From positions 1-35,224 of the forward strand of contig JAGKSW010000050.1 of NCBI GenBank assembly GCA_018993265.1: DNA of 35,224 nucleotides, in the 5' to 3' direction. The translations under genes were made by a program, and so were the position numbers. Shown in pieces: positions 17,294-25,915 of the stretch. The notes below the pieces were generated by a model. The model did not search any database and had not been told where the DNA came from. It saw only the letters and a list, made by a program, of their open reading frames with translations. Every line of letters begins with the position of its first letter. Within the stretch, counting starts at the first letter, position 1. This DNA is from Nostoc sp. TH1S01 (GTDB lineage: Bacteria > Cyanobacteriota > Cyanobacteriia > Cyanobacteriales > Nostocaceae).

Positions 17294-17374
17294 GAATTTA
17301 TCTAGTGGGGAATTGGCGCTAAAAAAATTTTGTGTTATTGTGTCGTCTTTTACAGGGTTCCCTACTAGCAAATC

Positions 17375-18118
17375 ATGATTAAGCGCCGCAAATTCCCCAA
17401 ATTTCTAGCATTTCTATGTTTATTAGCAGCATTCGGAATTGATTTAATCATTCCTCAAGTTATTGCCCAGACTAACACACAATCTGCGATCGCCAAAAGT
17501 GTAGCATTTACCTGCAACGACAGTGAACTAAGCATCAAAGCGAAAAACGGGCCGAAGATATCGATAGGAGGAAAAACTATCTACATTGGTTATCAACAAG
17601 TATCCTCTCTAAACAAAGACCCCCGCATCATTCGCTTTGATAATGGTGTGAAAAAATGGTGTCGCACCGACTACGAAACCACCATTGATGATGGTACAGG
17701 TTACGGACTGTTATGGGATGGAGGAAACGTTTTGTATGGTGTTTTCACTTCAACTGGTAGCCAAATTGGTAACGATTTTCGCCGCTTTGCTAAAAACGGT
17801 TGGCTATCTTCTTATGGTAGTGGTGGCGGTGCAAAAGTTTCAGTTATCGCCCGCATTAATCCCACCAATGGTAGTGTTTTATCTGCTACCTTTGTCTCTG
17901 CTAAAAAGCCAAATGATGGTAAAAGTAACTCTTTAACTGTTACAAATTTGTCATGGAATGGCACAACTTTAAAGATGATAGCCAATTCCGCTTGGACTCC
18001 TCGGCGTGCTGATAAAAATTCTATGACTTGCACTGGTTCATCACCATATATATACACAGTTGTATTTACTGGCGATTTAACCAAAGTAAACTCAGCTTCC
18101 GCAGTTAATTGTAATTAA
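17375..18118 (+). CDS. Secreted protein of unknown function
   Basis: A 247-residue exported protein. Residues 1-31 form a signal peptide: basic MIKRRKFPK, a hydrophobic core, then PQVIAQ|TNTQ. The mature part contains four cysteines (FTCNDSEL, KWCRTDY, SMTCTGSS, AVNCN) that could form two disulfides, and is rich in beta-strand patterns with Gly/Ser/Asn (YGLLWDGGNVLYGVFTSTG, GGGAKVSVIARINPTNGSVL). This looks like an all-beta periplasmic or extracellular domain. I do not recognise the family. It starts 82 bp after the GH13 palindrome and is not obviously in an operon. The 157 bp after it contain repeats of the TGACTTTT type. Confidence 0.75.
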   Translation: MIKRRKFPKFLAFLCLLAAFGIDLIIPQVIAQTNTQSAIAKSVAFTCNDSELSIKAKNGPKISIGGKTIYIGYQQVSSLNKDPRIIRFDNGVKKWCRTDYETTIDDGTGYGLLWDGGNVLYGVFTSTGSQIGNDFRRFAKNGWLSSYGSGGGAKVSVIARINPTNGSVLSATFVSAKKPNDGKSNSLTVTNLSWNGTTLKMIANSAWTPRRADKNSMTCTGSSPYIYTVVFTGDLTKVNSASAVNCN

Positions 18119-18275
18119 GAAGGTTACAGGTTATAGGTGATAAAAAGGGGTGTGAGGGTGTAAGGGTATTGAATACATAAATCCCTACAGATAAGTCAAA
18201 GTAAAAGAATTTTTGAATTTTGACTTTTAACTTTTGACTTATATTTTGCCCCTACACCCTGTTTCTTATTCCTAA

Positions 18276-19667
18276 CTAAAACTCGGCATTTTGTGGTGTG
18301 CGGGGGAATGGAATCACATCACGAATATTTCCCATACCTGTCATAAATTGCACGAGTCTTTCAAAACCCAAACCAAAACCCGCATGAGGTACAGTACCAA
18401 AACGCCGCAAGTCTAAATACCACCATAAATCTTCGGGTTTCATACCTTGCGCTATTACGCGACGTTCTAGAACATCTAAACGTTCTTCTCTTTGAGAACC
18501 GCCGATAATTTCACCTATTTTTGGTGCGAGAATATCCATTGCCCGGACGGTTTTTTCATCGTCATTCAACCGCATATAAAAAGCTTTGATTTGTGCGGGA
18601 TAATCTGTGACAATTACTGGCTTTTTAAATAATTGTTCTGCCAGATAACGTTCATGTTCTGATTGTAAGTCTAAGCCCCAACTTACAGGATATTCAAACT
18701 TAACATCTGCTTTTTCTAATAATTGGATAGCATCCGTATACGTCAGGCGTTCAAATTGATTGTTAACAATATTTTCGGCTGTGGCTAAAACAGTATTATC
18801 AATGCGCTCATTGAAAAACTGCATATCTTCTGGGCATTTTTCTAATACATAATTAAAAATATGTTTGAGAAATGCCTCGGCTAAATCCATATCACCTTCT
18901 AAGTCACAAAATGCCATTTCTGGCTCAACCATCCAAAATTCTGCGAGGTGGCGGGAGGTGTTAGAATTTTCGGCACGGAAGGTAGGGCCAAAGGTGTAGA
19001 CGTTAGAAAACGCCATCGCCATAACTTCTGCTTCTAACTGTCCACTAACTGTTAAATATGTGGGTTTAGCAAAAAAGTCTTGAGTGTAATCTATAGCTTG
19101 GTTGTCAGTGCGGGGAACATTTTTGAGATCGAAACTGGTGACGCTAAATAATTCACCTGCACCTTCGCAATCACTGGCGGTAATAATGGGGGTGTGTACC
19201 CACAAAAAGCCACGTTCTTGAAAAAATTGGTGAATGGCTGTGGAACAAGCATTTCTGACGCGGAACACTGCACCAAAGGAATTTGTACGCGATCGCAAAT
19301 GTCCAATCGTGCGTAAAAATTCAAAAGAGTGGCGTTTCTTTTGCAATGGATATGTTTCGGGATCAGCTTCACCGTAGACTTTCACCGCCTCGGCTTTTAA
19401 TTCAATGCGCTGTCCTTTCCCTTGCGAAGCTACCAGTACGCCATTCACTTCCACTGACGCACCTGTATTCAGTCTTTTCAAAATCGCCTCATAGTCTGGC
19501 AAATCTTGATTGATGACAACTTGCAAATTCGCTAGTGATGAACCATCATTGACTTCAATAAAAGCAAATCCTTTCAAGTCACGCTTTGTTCTTACCCAGC
19601 CTTGAACTACAAAAGACTCATCAGGTTGACCACTTCGCAATATTTCTGCAATTCGTCTATTTACCAT
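18276..19667 (-). CDS. asnS: Asparaginyl-tRNA synthetase
   Basis: Class IIb synthetase that charges tRNA-Asn in the cytosol; 463 residues, the family's normal length. The N-terminal OB-fold anticodon-binding domain (about 17-105, [23 protein letters not shown]) leads into the catalytic domain, with motif 1 near [20 protein letters not shown], motif 2 [21 protein letters not shown] and motif 3 [20 protein letters not shown] near the C-terminus. The FNTSRHL element marks it as AsnRS rather than AspRS. It starts 2 bp after the stop of the coiled-coil membrane protein gene on the same strand, so they form an operon with asnS second. It ends at the repeat-rich spacer before the secreted protein. 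Confidence 0.97.
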   Translation of the reverse strand: MVNRRIAEILRSGQPDESFVVQGWVRTKRDLKGFAFIEVNDGSSLANLQVVINQDLPDYEAILKRLNTGASVEVNGVLVASQGKGQRIELKAEAVKVYGEADPETYPLQKKRHSFEFLRTIGHLRSRTNSFGAVFRVRNACSTAIHQFFQERGFLWVHTPIITASDCEGAGELFSVTSFDLKNVPRTDNQAIDYTQDFFAKPTYLTVSGQLEAEVMAMAFSNVYTFGPTFRAENSNTSRHLAEFWMVEPEMAFCDLEGDMDLAEAFLKHIFNYVLEKCPEDMQFFNERIDNTVLATAENIVNNQFERLTYTDAIQLLEKADVKFEYPVSWGLDLQSEHERYLAEQLFKKPVIVTDYPAQIKAFYMRLNDDEKTVRAMDILAPKIGEIIGGSQREERLDVLERRVIAQGMKPEDLWWYLDLRRFGTVPHAGFGLGFERLVQFMTGMGNIRDVIPFPRTPQNAEF

Positions 19668-19669
19668 AT

Positions 19670-20038
19670 TTACCCAGCACAGGATTTTAATATCCAGCCT
19701 ATGATAACGCCCATTCCACCAAAGCGGACTGCTTGCCAGAAAGGTTTTTTCAAGCTACGCCAAGAAAATAACCGACTTTCTAAATTGATTTCTAGCAATT
19801 CCAACTGCTTTTGAATTTGTTGTAACTCAGCTTTGATTTCTGGTGTTTGAGGTTTATTATCTTGTAATTGCTGTTGGCGTTGTTGCCATTCTGCCTTTTG
19901 CTGTTGATCGTGCTTGATTTGAGTGTATCTTTCTTTGATTAAGATAAGCGATCGCTCAACTTCTGCTAATTCTTGCTCAAAATCTAGCTCTTGATTTTCT
20001 TCTGCCGAAGGATTATGTGATTTTTTAGGCGGCTTCAT
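19670..20038 (-). CDS. Coiled-coil protein with C-terminal membrane anchor, unknown function
   Basis: A 122-residue protein. Residues 1-20 are basic and polar, residues about 22-92 are a long Glu/Gln/Lys-rich helix with heptad spacing (coiled coil), and residues about 104-118 ([14 protein letters not shown]) form one hydrophobic segment at the C-terminus, as in a tail-anchored protein. I recognise no named family; such small proteins are typical of cyanobacteria. It is the first gene of a two-gene unit with asnS, 2 bp apart. The link to translation is therefore through position only. It is divergent from a small gene at 20116, 77 bp away. Confidence 0.75.
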   Translation of the reverse strand: MKPPKKSHNPSAEENQELDFEQELAEVERSLILIKERYTQIKHDQQQKAEWQQRQQQLQDNKPQTPEIKAELQQIQKQLELLEINLESRLFSWRSLKKPFWQAVRFGGMGVIIGWILKSCAG

Positions 20039-20115
20039 TGATTGCTAGTAAATTAAGATAAATGTAAGCTTTGCCAATAGTTAAAAGCTACTAGTCAATC
20101 CCCAAATTTATAAAT

Positions 20116-20433
20116 ATGGAATCTCTTAATACTCAGCACTCAGCACTCAGCACTCAGCACTCAGCACTCAAAACTCAGCACCCAGAACTCAGCACTCAAG
20201 AACTAGCACAAGCCCTCATGGAAAGACTCACCATTTCTCCTAACGATTGGCATCGCCTCAAGTCTAACCGCAATTCTCGTGCTAGTGAACAAGCAGCCGC
20301 CGCGCTAGTATATCTCCTCAAAAATCAGCCAGAAGAAGCCCTCGCCCGCTTAGAACAAGCTGTAGGCTGGTTAGATAAATCAATATCTGCACCTCCATGT
20401 CCCACACATGGACATAAGGGACAAGAAAGTTAA
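20116..20433 (+). CDS. Small cyanobacterial protein with repeat-encoded N-terminus
   Basis: A 105-residue protein whose first 30 or so residues (TQHSALSTQHSALKTQ pattern) are written by an in-frame heptamer repeat; because 7 is not a multiple of 3, three repeats give a 7-residue period. The remainder is conserved-looking and helical: ELAQALMERLTISPNDWHRLK, SRASEQAAAALVYLLKNQPEEALARLEQAVGWLD. An alternative ATG at 20218 would exclude the repeat and start at MERLTISPND; I cannot decide between them. It has no signal peptide or membrane segment. I recognise no certain family or function. A perfect 11-base hairpin lies 38 nt after the stop. Confidence 0.7.
   Translation: MESLNTQHSALSTQHSALKTQHPELSTQELAQALMERLTISPNDWHRLKSNRNSRASEQAAAALVYLLKNQPEEALARLEQAVGWLDKSISAPPCPTHGHKGQES
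20131..20198. repeat. Short tandem repeat, heptamer ACTCAGC
   Basis: Seven to eight copies of an ACTCAGC-like heptamer, the first five near-exact and the last ones degenerate. It lies inside the open frame of the small gene at 20116 and is the same STRR family as the degenerate copy between the DUF1636 gene and cobK (about 1130-1155) and that at 25564-25625. Confidence 0.85.
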
Positions 20434-20470
20434 TCAGCTTTGATTTTGCGCCACTAAAATACAAAATTTA

Positions 20471-20510
20471 ATTGCGAGAAGTAACGATATAGATAAAGAC
20501 TTCTCGCAAT
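20471..20510 (+). terminator. Hairpin after the small gene at 20116
   Basis: Perfect 11-base arms, ATTGCGAGAAG (20471-20481) and CTTCTCGCAAT (20500-20510), with an 18-nt loop, 38 nt after the stop. No T-run follows directly, so it may stabilise the 3' end rather than terminate. The rest of the spacer to 20732 is AT-rich and holds the presumed promoter of the next gene. Confidence 0.5.
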
Positions 20511-20732
20511 GGTAGAAAATTATTATATCTTAATCTTGATGGGTGTCAAATTACACCTGTAGCACTTTGATTCAAAAGATGAATATTTATAAATAGCATA
20601 GCAAGTAGCTAATTAAAATATAACTTTCAATCACAAGTAAATAATTTTACTTTTAATTTATATTGAGTCTTTAGAAGATAAGCAATAATCATCTTAAATA
20701 ACGAAATTAAAACGAACTTAGTAAGTACGCTG

Positions 20733-21491
20733 ATGTTATTTTGGAAGCTAAGAGGGCGAACACTTATAGTAAAGGTGGTTTTTGCTCTTTTATCTATAGA
20801 ATTAGGGCTTATTGCCATTCCTGGATATGCTCAATTCACAACAAGACAGTGGGTAATTGTTGGTAGGACAGATGATGGTTTTTACTATGTAGATGTAAAT
20901 AGTATTAAAGGAGAAGGAAACTATAGAACTTTCTGGTATAAAAGAGAAGCCAAAGAATCTAGATATTCTCTTGATAGTTCTTATTCGGGTAAAATATATA
21001 CCAAACAAGTTACTAATTTTTACATAGACTGTGATACTATAAAAATAGGAATAATTCAAGCAGTAGCATATTATTCTTCAGGTGAAATTGAAAAAAGATA
21101 TGAATCTGCTTTAGATTCTTATCCCGAAAAATTAGATTCTGTTATCCCTGAATCAATAGGTGAGCATTTACTAGAGTACGTTTGTTCTTTGAGAAGCAAT
21201 ACTCAACCGCCTCAAACTCCAAATATTCCTAATACTAAACTTCCTACCCAACCAAATAATCAAAATACTAACGTTACTCAACAGGTGTTACCAAAGTTAG
21301 AACTCAACTCTACTGGTAGTGCGGTGGAGTTATTACAACAAAAGCTTAAGAAATTAGGTTTCTTTAAGGATGAGATTACAGGTTACTATGGTGTTGTTAC
21401 CCAAGATGCTGTGATTACTTTTCAAAGAAGTAGAGGTATCAATGCAGATGGAATAGTAGGACAACAAACTTGGACAGAATTACTTAAGTGA
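20733..21491 (+). CDS. Exported protein: surface-adhesin-E-like domain plus peptidoglycan-binding domain
   Basis: A 252-residue exported protein. A signal peptide (about 1-35, TLIVKVVFALLSIELGLIAI ... GYAQ) precedes a domain with WVIVGRTDDGFYYVDVNSI, YRTFWYKRE and two cysteines (FYIDCDTIK, LEYVCSLR); this pattern resembles the surface-adhesin protein E (Adhesin_E) family. A Pro/Asn/Gln/Thr-rich linker (about 155-184) follows. The C-terminal 68 residues are a PG_binding_1 domain: LNSTGSAVELLQQKLKKLGF, YYGVVTQDAVITFQRSRGI, DGIVGQQTWTELL. So it should be tethered to the cell wall in the periplasm. Its ligand or role is unknown. It converges with the 21508 gene, 16 bp away. Confidence 0.82.
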   Translation: MLFWKLRGRTLIVKVVFALLSIELGLIAIPGYAQFTTRQWVIVGRTDDGFYYVDVNSIKGEGNYRTFWYKREAKESRYSLDSSYSGKIYTKQVTNFYIDCDTIKIGIIQAVAYYSSGEIEKRYESALDSYPEKLDSVIPESIGEHLLEYVCSLRSNTQPPQTPNIPNTKLPTQPNNQNTNVTQQVLPKLELNSTGSAVELLQQKLKKLGFFKDEITGYYGVVTQDAVITFQRSRGINADGIVGQQTWTELLK

Positions 21492-21507
21492 AAATTGGTT
21501 TTTATTG

Positions 21508-22395
21508 CTAAATATCAGATTTTCCTTCTGTACTCCAAGTAATACACTTTAATTCTGAGTTATCTACCCAAAATTCACGACCTAACTTAAAGAACGCTTG
21601 AGGTAACTGCCTTGTTGCTAATGGGTTATGAAACAACACAAAATCATCTCCAAATTTGTTTGGACGATTTAGTACATCCATACATGAAAACAATATTGCA
21701 CTGATACCACTGTATTCCGATTTAAGAAAGATATCAGTTGATACTAATGAACCAGATTGTTTACGTGAACTATCTTGATACTGATAAAATCGCTTTATAG
21801 GCATACCAGATTCAGTATCTATATTTATAGATTCATTACCAAAAGGTAAAACACTGCGAATAATTCTTGGAATTTCACGCTCACGTCTAGCAGATGGAAT
21901 CGAACTTCCATTGATAGCAATAATGTAGCAATCTTCAGGTTTTACAATCTTTTTATCTAAATAATTTTTATATTTTTTATTATATTTCTCTTTAATGGCT
22001 GAAAGGTAACGAAGTTTTATTTTCTCATCTGGAACATTTCTAAGCACACCAAATTCCATCTGAGATACAGCATCCACTCCTTGCCCTGGTTTTGGTGCTA
22101 CTGCCTCAATCCAAATCTTTAATTCACCTGTATCTATAAGTATATCTGGCCCTTCATCTTTGGAATCAATAGATAGTCCTTGAAATATTAGTGAACAAGC
22201 TAAATACATTTCCCATATACGCTGATTAAAATCTATCTTTGATTGCTCTAAAAAATTAGTATCAGCATATTGCTCATAGCTTAACCACATTTCTTCAATA
22301 AATTTTTTATCATCCAAATATTTTGGTTGATCCCTAATTATTCTGTAAGCCGGATCTGCATTTTTAGGAAGAAGATCAGAAAAAAAATACGTCAT
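21508..22395 (-). CDS. Uncharacterised protein, possible PD-(D/E)XK-like fold
   Basis: A 295-residue protein with no signal peptide or membrane segment. Residues about 99-117 (DEGPDILIDTGELKIWIEAV) look like the core of the PD-(D/E)XK nuclease fold: Pro-Asp at the end of one strand, then a hairpin, then a strand ending in Glu. The lysine expected two residues after the Glu is missing (IEAVAPKPG), so activity is doubtful or the alignment is off. A preceding helix (about 56-80, RIWEMYLACSLIFQGL) fits that fold. Towards the C-terminus, GISAILFSCMDVLN and DDFVLFHNPLATRQLP are strand-like. I recognise no named family. No methyltransferase gene is next to it, so restriction-modification is not supported. 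Confidence 0.7.
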   Translation of the reverse strand: MTYFFSDLLPKNADPAYRIIRDQPKYLDDKKFIEEMWLSYEQYADTNFLEQSKIDFNQRIWEMYLACSLIFQGLSIDSKDEGPDILIDTGELKIWIEAVAPKPGQGVDAVSQMEFGVLRNVPDEKIKLRYLSAIKEKYNKKYKNYLDKKIVKPEDCYIIAINGSSIPSARREREIPRIIRSVLPFGNESINIDTESGMPIKRFYQYQDSSRKQSGSLVSTDIFLKSEYSGISAILFSCMDVLNRPNKFGDDFVLFHNPLATRQLPQAFFKLGREFWVDNSELKCITWSTEGKSDI

Positions 22396-22535
22396 TTATT
22401 TTTGAAATTTTACTTGCTCACCGTTATCATTAAGTAAGCCAAAACCAATATTTTATTTCGTAGAATACATAGCAGAAAGTAAATAGAACGGATTCAAAAA
22501 AATGAAATACAGCAGTTTAGGTATTCGTAGAATAA

Positions 22536-22565
22536 TGTAGAGACGTTACATGTAACGTCTCTACA
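22536..22565. repeat. 30-bp perfect palindrome, second member
   Basis: Perfect palindrome with arms TGTAGAGACGTTACA, sharing its outer 12 bases with the palindrome at 17264-17293. It lies in the spacer between the start of the 21508-22395 gene and the end of the RsbW-like gene. An STRR of the CATACTT/CACACTT type follows at about 22622-22652. Confidence 0.85.
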
Positions 22566-22655
22566 TATTTTTGGGTTTTATGCTTGTACCTTATGTACCC
22601 AAAACATACTGTATGTTAAATTTCATACTTCATACTTCACACTTCACACCTTTAT

Positions 22656-23105
22656 TCATCGCCTCAAAGACAACCGGGGGCGATTTTCCATTTGTTTACA
22701 CAATCTTAATTCTGTACCTTTGCGACCCCATTCTACTTGATCAAAAATTTGATGGAGTAAGCATAAACCGCGACCACTTTCTGATTCATCAGGTGGTAAA
22801 TAGTCTGTCGGCTCTCTATCAGAATTTGGTTCTGGTGTAAAGCCTTGACCTTGGTCGGAAATCACCCACCAATATTGATTATCTATCAACGAAAAACGGA
22901 CTACGACTCTTTTGCTAGGATCTAGATTATTACCATGTTTGGCGGCATTTACTAAGGCTTCTTGGAGTCCTAGCCGCAATTCTGCTTGTAATTTAGCTGG
23001 AATTTCTGCCAGCAGTAAATCTAATATGGGACAAAGATAGAGAGTAGAGGCAAAACTAAGTGTGCCCCAATAACGTCCAACTGGACGGAGCGAAATACTA
23101 ATCAC
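22656..23105 (-). CDS. RsbW-like anti-sigma factor / serine kinase ATPase
   Basis: A 149-residue protein made of a single histidine-kinase-like ATPase domain (HATPase_c_2), like the anti-sigma factors RsbW and SpoIIAB. The N box is ELRLGLQEALVNAAKHGNNL (about 42-61), G1 is ISDQGQGFTP (about 82-91), and G2 is ESGRGLCLLHQIFDQVEW (about 109-126). There is no phosphoacceptor histidine, so it should be a serine kinase or a binding module in a partner-switching pathway. No antagonist (STAS) or sigma gene lies nearby, so its partner is encoded elsewhere. The ATG at 23105 follows a 430-bp spacer. Confidence 0.87.
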   Translation of the reverse strand: MISISLRPVGRYWGTLSFASTLYLCPILDLLLAEIPAKLQAELRLGLQEALVNAAKHGNNLDPSKRVVVRFSLIDNQYWWVISDQGQGFTPEPNSDREPTDYLPPDESESGRGLCLLHQIFDQVEWGRKGTELRLCKQMENRPRLSLRR

Positions 23106-23537
23106 AAGAGAAACCCCATAGCTTTCAGTTAGCTAGACATCAGTTTGCTTGTACGCGCACCCTGACAAAGTTGGAGGTGGTCATGCTGCCTTCAAACTTG
23201 CGTCTTTTATACTAGTTTTGAAAATGCTAGGGAGCATTTACTCTATTTATGAAATTCGATTGTTGATACATAAAAAGGCTTTTAAAAATCTGCGATCGCA
23301 GCCAGCAAATTAAAATATGCTGAAAATTTTTTGAGAACTATTAGAGTGAGTTTTGTATTGCCGATTTTTATGTCAGACAACCTTGTTCATAATTAATGAG
23401 AGTCTATGCAACTTTAGTTGTTTTAACAAAATCATTTCTATTTTTAGGTTAATACGATTTTAGCATTGTTACTATGCAAGAGACTACAAATTTGCAATTT
23501 AAGATTTTGATAAAGAGCTAGTACTCTCATTTAAAAG
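23106..23537. other. Intergenic spacer
   Basis: Presumed promoter region of the RsbW-like gene and 3' region of rlmD, both leftward. One HIP1 site (about 23292). I see no open frame with coding character, no strong hairpin, and no recognised RNA. Confidence 0.5.
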
Positions 23538-24896
23538 TCATAACACAAGAAAGGCAGCAGCTTCTACATGAGATGTTTGTGGAAAAAAATCAGCCGGTTG
23601 CACCCTTGTAACTTTATATAAGCCTCCTTCACATAACAATCTCAGGTCACGCGCAAGTGTGGCTACTTTACAGCTGACGTAAACAATGCGAGCAGGTTTC
23701 GATCGCAGTAATGAATCGATGACAGTGCGATCGCATCCCTTACGTGGCGGATCAAGTATGACCACATCAGGTATTATTCCCATTTGCGGCAGTAAATTCT
23801 CTACCGCACCGACTTGAAATGTTACGTTATGTATACTGTTGCGGTTAGCGTTTAGAATAGCTTGCTCAACTGCTTCGGCTTGTAATTCCAGCCCTATTGC
23901 TTGACGCACCTGCTTGGCCAGAGGCAGAGTTAACGTACCAATCCCACAATAAGCATCAACTAGCACCTCATTTCCTTGAAGGTTAAGTTCTGCCTGAATG
24001 ACTTCTAACAGTGCTTCGGCTGTTTCCGTAGAAACTTGGAAAAATGTATCGGGGCGGACTTGAAATTCTAAATTGGCAAATTGTTCTCTCAGATAAGGAA
24101 CACCTGCAATAGTGCGAGTTTCGCAACCAAAAATGGCATTTGTTCGTTCTGGGTTGCGATTTAAAGAAACTCCTACCAATTGCGGATATCGCTGCAACCA
24201 TGCCTCGGCTTGTTCAGTAATTCCCGCTAACTGCCAATCTGTCACCACCAAAGTCAACAGCATTTCTCCCGTCCGTCGGCCGATGCGTAAACCTAAATGG
24301 CGAATTTGCCCTTGGTGGCGTTGTTCGTTGTAAATTTTCCAGCCACGCTTTTGTACGTCTTGCTTCACGTCCGCAAGCAGAGGATTTAAGCGAGAATCTT
24401 GGACAGGGCATTGATTTAAGTTCACTAAATGGTGACTACCCTTTTGGTAATATCCCGCCTGTACTTGCCCGGTAGTAGAAACACTGACAGGATAAGTAGA
24501 TTTATTGCGGTATCCCAGAGGTGACACAGCCGCCAATACAGGATCTACTGATGGTGCAGTAAAACCACCGATACGCTGCAAAGCTTGCACAACTTGATTG
24601 CGTTTAGCTTCTAGCTGATATTCATAATCAATATGCTGCCACTGACAACCACCACACTTATCGGCCACAATGCAGCTTGGCCGGATGCGGTGCGGCGATG
24701 GCTGCAATAGCTGGATGACTTTGCCATGAGCATATTTTGGCTTGACGTGCAATAAACGTACCATGACGCGATCGCCTGGGACTGTATCTGGTACAAATAC
24801 CACCCGCTCATCATAGCGACCGACCCCATCACCAGTATCAGTGAGATCAGCGATCGCAACTTCAATTAATTCACCCTGTTTCCAAATATTAGTCAT
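23538..24896 (-). CDS. rlmD: 23S rRNA (uracil-5-)-methyltransferase, RlmD/RumA family
   Basis: SAM-dependent enzyme that makes 5-methyluridine in 23S rRNA (U1939 in E. coli numbering), with 452 residues. An N-terminal TRAM RNA-binding domain (about 7-60) is followed by the iron-sulfur cysteines CIVADKCGGC and the later LNQCPVQ, which match the family's four-Cys pattern. The Rossmann domain has VDAYCGIGTLTLPLA (SAM binding), VVILDPPRKGCD, and YVSCKVATLARDLRLL, whose Cys is the catalytic nucleophile. RlmD and its paralogue RlmC/TrmFO-type enzymes differ in target; the TRAM domain and Fe-S cluster favour this family, but the target base is inferred. It is divergent from apcD. Confidence 0.9.
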   Translation of the reverse strand: MTNIWKQGELIEVAIADLTDTGDGVGRYDERVVFVPDTVPGDRVMVRLLHVKPKYAHGKVIQLLQPSPHRIRPSCIVADKCGGCQWQHIDYEYQLEAKRNQVVQALQRIGGFTAPSVDPVLAAVSPLGYRNKSTYPVSVSTTGQVQAGYYQKGSHHLVNLNQCPVQDSRLNPLLADVKQDVQKRGWKIYNEQRHQGQIRHLGLRIGRRTGEMLLTLVVTDWQLAGITEQAEAWLQRYPQLVGVSLNRNPERTNAIFGCETRTIAGVPYLREQFANLEFQVRPDTFFQVSTETAEALLEVIQAELNLQGNEVLVDAYCGIGTLTLPLAKQVRQAIGLELQAEAVEQAILNANRNSIHNVTFQVGAVENLLPQMGIIPDVVILDPPRKGCDRTVIDSLLRSKPARIVYVSCKVATLARDLRLLCEGGLYKVTRVQPADFFPQTSHVEAAAFLVL

Positions 24897-25041
24897 TGGT
24901 CAATAGTCAATAGTCATTTGTCAAGAGGTCGAAGTTTAATTTCACACTTCATACTTCACACTTCATACTTTTATTTCCCTTCCCCTCTGTACCTCCAACT
25001 CGTTAAACTAGCAAATAATATTTCTCGTGATTACAATAATC
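24897..25041. other. Divergent rlmD-apcD spacer with STRR
   Basis: Short spacer containing tandem heptamers (CAATAGT at 24899-24920, then CACTTCATACTT-type at about 24940-24972). It must also contain the apcD promoter and leader. No clear operator recognised. Confidence 0.5.
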
Positions 25042-25527
25042 ATGACTGTAATTAGCCAAGTTATTCTCAAAGCCGACGACGAACTGCGTTATCCCAGCAG
25101 TGGCGAACTCAAAAGTATCAAAGAATTTTTGCAAACAGGTGAGCAACGGACTCGTATTGCTGCCACCCTGTCCGAAAATGAAAAAAAGATAGTTCAGGAA
25201 GCCACCAAGCAACTTTGGCAGAAGCGTCCTGATTTTATCGCACCTGGTGGCAATGCCTATGGTGAACGCCAACGTGCATTGTGTATCCGCGACTTTGGCT
25301 GGTATTTACGCCTGATTACCTATGGTGTACTTGCTGGTGACAAAGAGCCAATTGAAAAAATCGGTTTAATTGGTGTGCGGGAAATGTACAACTCCCTTGG
25401 TGTTCCCGTTCCTGGAATGGTAGAAGCCATCAATTGTCTGAAAAAAGCCTCCCTTGACCTCCTAAGTGCAGACGACGCAGCAGCAGCAGCACCATACTTT
25501 GATTACATCATTCAAGCGATGTCATAA
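25042..25527 (+). CDS. apcD: Allophycocyanin-B alpha subunit (ApcD), phycobilisome terminal emitter
   Basis: A 161-residue phycobiliprotein in the phycobilisome core, where it carries excitation energy to the photosystems as a terminal emitter. I start at ATG 25042 ([17 protein letters not shown]), which gives the exact family length; the ORF from 25027 adds five residues. The chromophore cysteine is C81 ([20 protein letters not shown]), and the sequence differs from ApcA in the way ApcD does ([35 protein letters not shown]). The C-terminus [13 protein letters not shown] is standard. It stands alone, away from apcABC, as usual. A hairpin with CCCCACA/TGTGGGG arms at 25747-25805 may be its terminator. 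Confidence 0.95.
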   Translation: MTVISQVILKADDELRYPSSGELKSIKEFLQTGEQRTRIAATLSENEKKIVQEATKQLWQKRPDFIAPGGNAYGERQRALCIRDFGWYLRLITYGVLAGDKEPIEKIGLIGVREMYNSLGVPVPGMVEAINCLKKASLDLLSADDAAAAAPYFDYIIQAMS

Positions 25528-25644
25528 TCTAAAGTCTGTTTTGCTTCTTTAGATATGTCTTCCTGAGTTGAAAGTGCTGTTAGCGGTAGCGGGGCGTTTA
25601 GCCCGTGCTGAGTTGAAAGTGCTGAGTAAACATACTAGTCGCCC

Positions 25645-25683
25645 TTTCATACTTGGCTCGTGAAATCAGTTTCATCAGGACTG
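25645..25683. repeat. 39-bp diverged repeat shared with 1959-1997
   Basis: 33 of 39 positions match the copy at 1959-1997; the core GTGAAATCAGTTT is identical. In both places it directly follows a short tandem repeat, so it appears to be part of a dispersed repeat unit. Confidence 0.6.
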
Positions 25684-25746
25684 TCTCTTCAAGTGAGTGC
25701 CGAGTGTTAGCACTCAAACATAACAACTCTAATTTGATCATACTCT

Positions 25747-25805
25747 CCCCACATTTGGTAGTGGCTTTGGCCATCTCTGTGTCAAGCTATCAACCAACTG
25801 TGGGG
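25747..25805 (+). terminator. Long hairpin downstream of apcD
   Basis: CCCCACA (25747-25753) pairs with TGTGGGG (25799-25805), extended by TTTGGT with ACCAAC with one wobble. An AAATTTTATTT tail follows. This is 220 nt after the apcD stop, a possible terminator for its transcript or for a small RNA in between. Confidence 0.5.
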
Positions 25806-25886
25806 AAATTTTATTTGGTCAATGGTCATTAGTCATTTTTCCCCCTACTCCCAATTCCCAACTCCCCACTCCCCCAAATACAAAAA

Positions 25887-25915
25887 GCCGACAGTCTTTC
25901 ATTAAAGCTGTCGGC
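25887..25915 (-). terminator. Strong hairpin with T-tail on the minus strand
   Basis: GCCGACAG pairs with CTGTCGGC over 8 bases, with an inner CTTT/AAAG stem, and on the minus strand it is followed directly by TTTTTG. It is oriented to end a leftward transcript, but no leftward coding gene starts in the spacer to its right. Confidence 0.75.

Noticed and set aside
25695-25717. CIRCE-like element (TTAGCACTC next to GAGTGC) after apcD
   Set aside because: The half-sites are in the wrong order and spacing for CIRCE (TTAGCACTC-N9-GAGTGCTAA), and no heat-shock gene follows; it is only a small hairpin.
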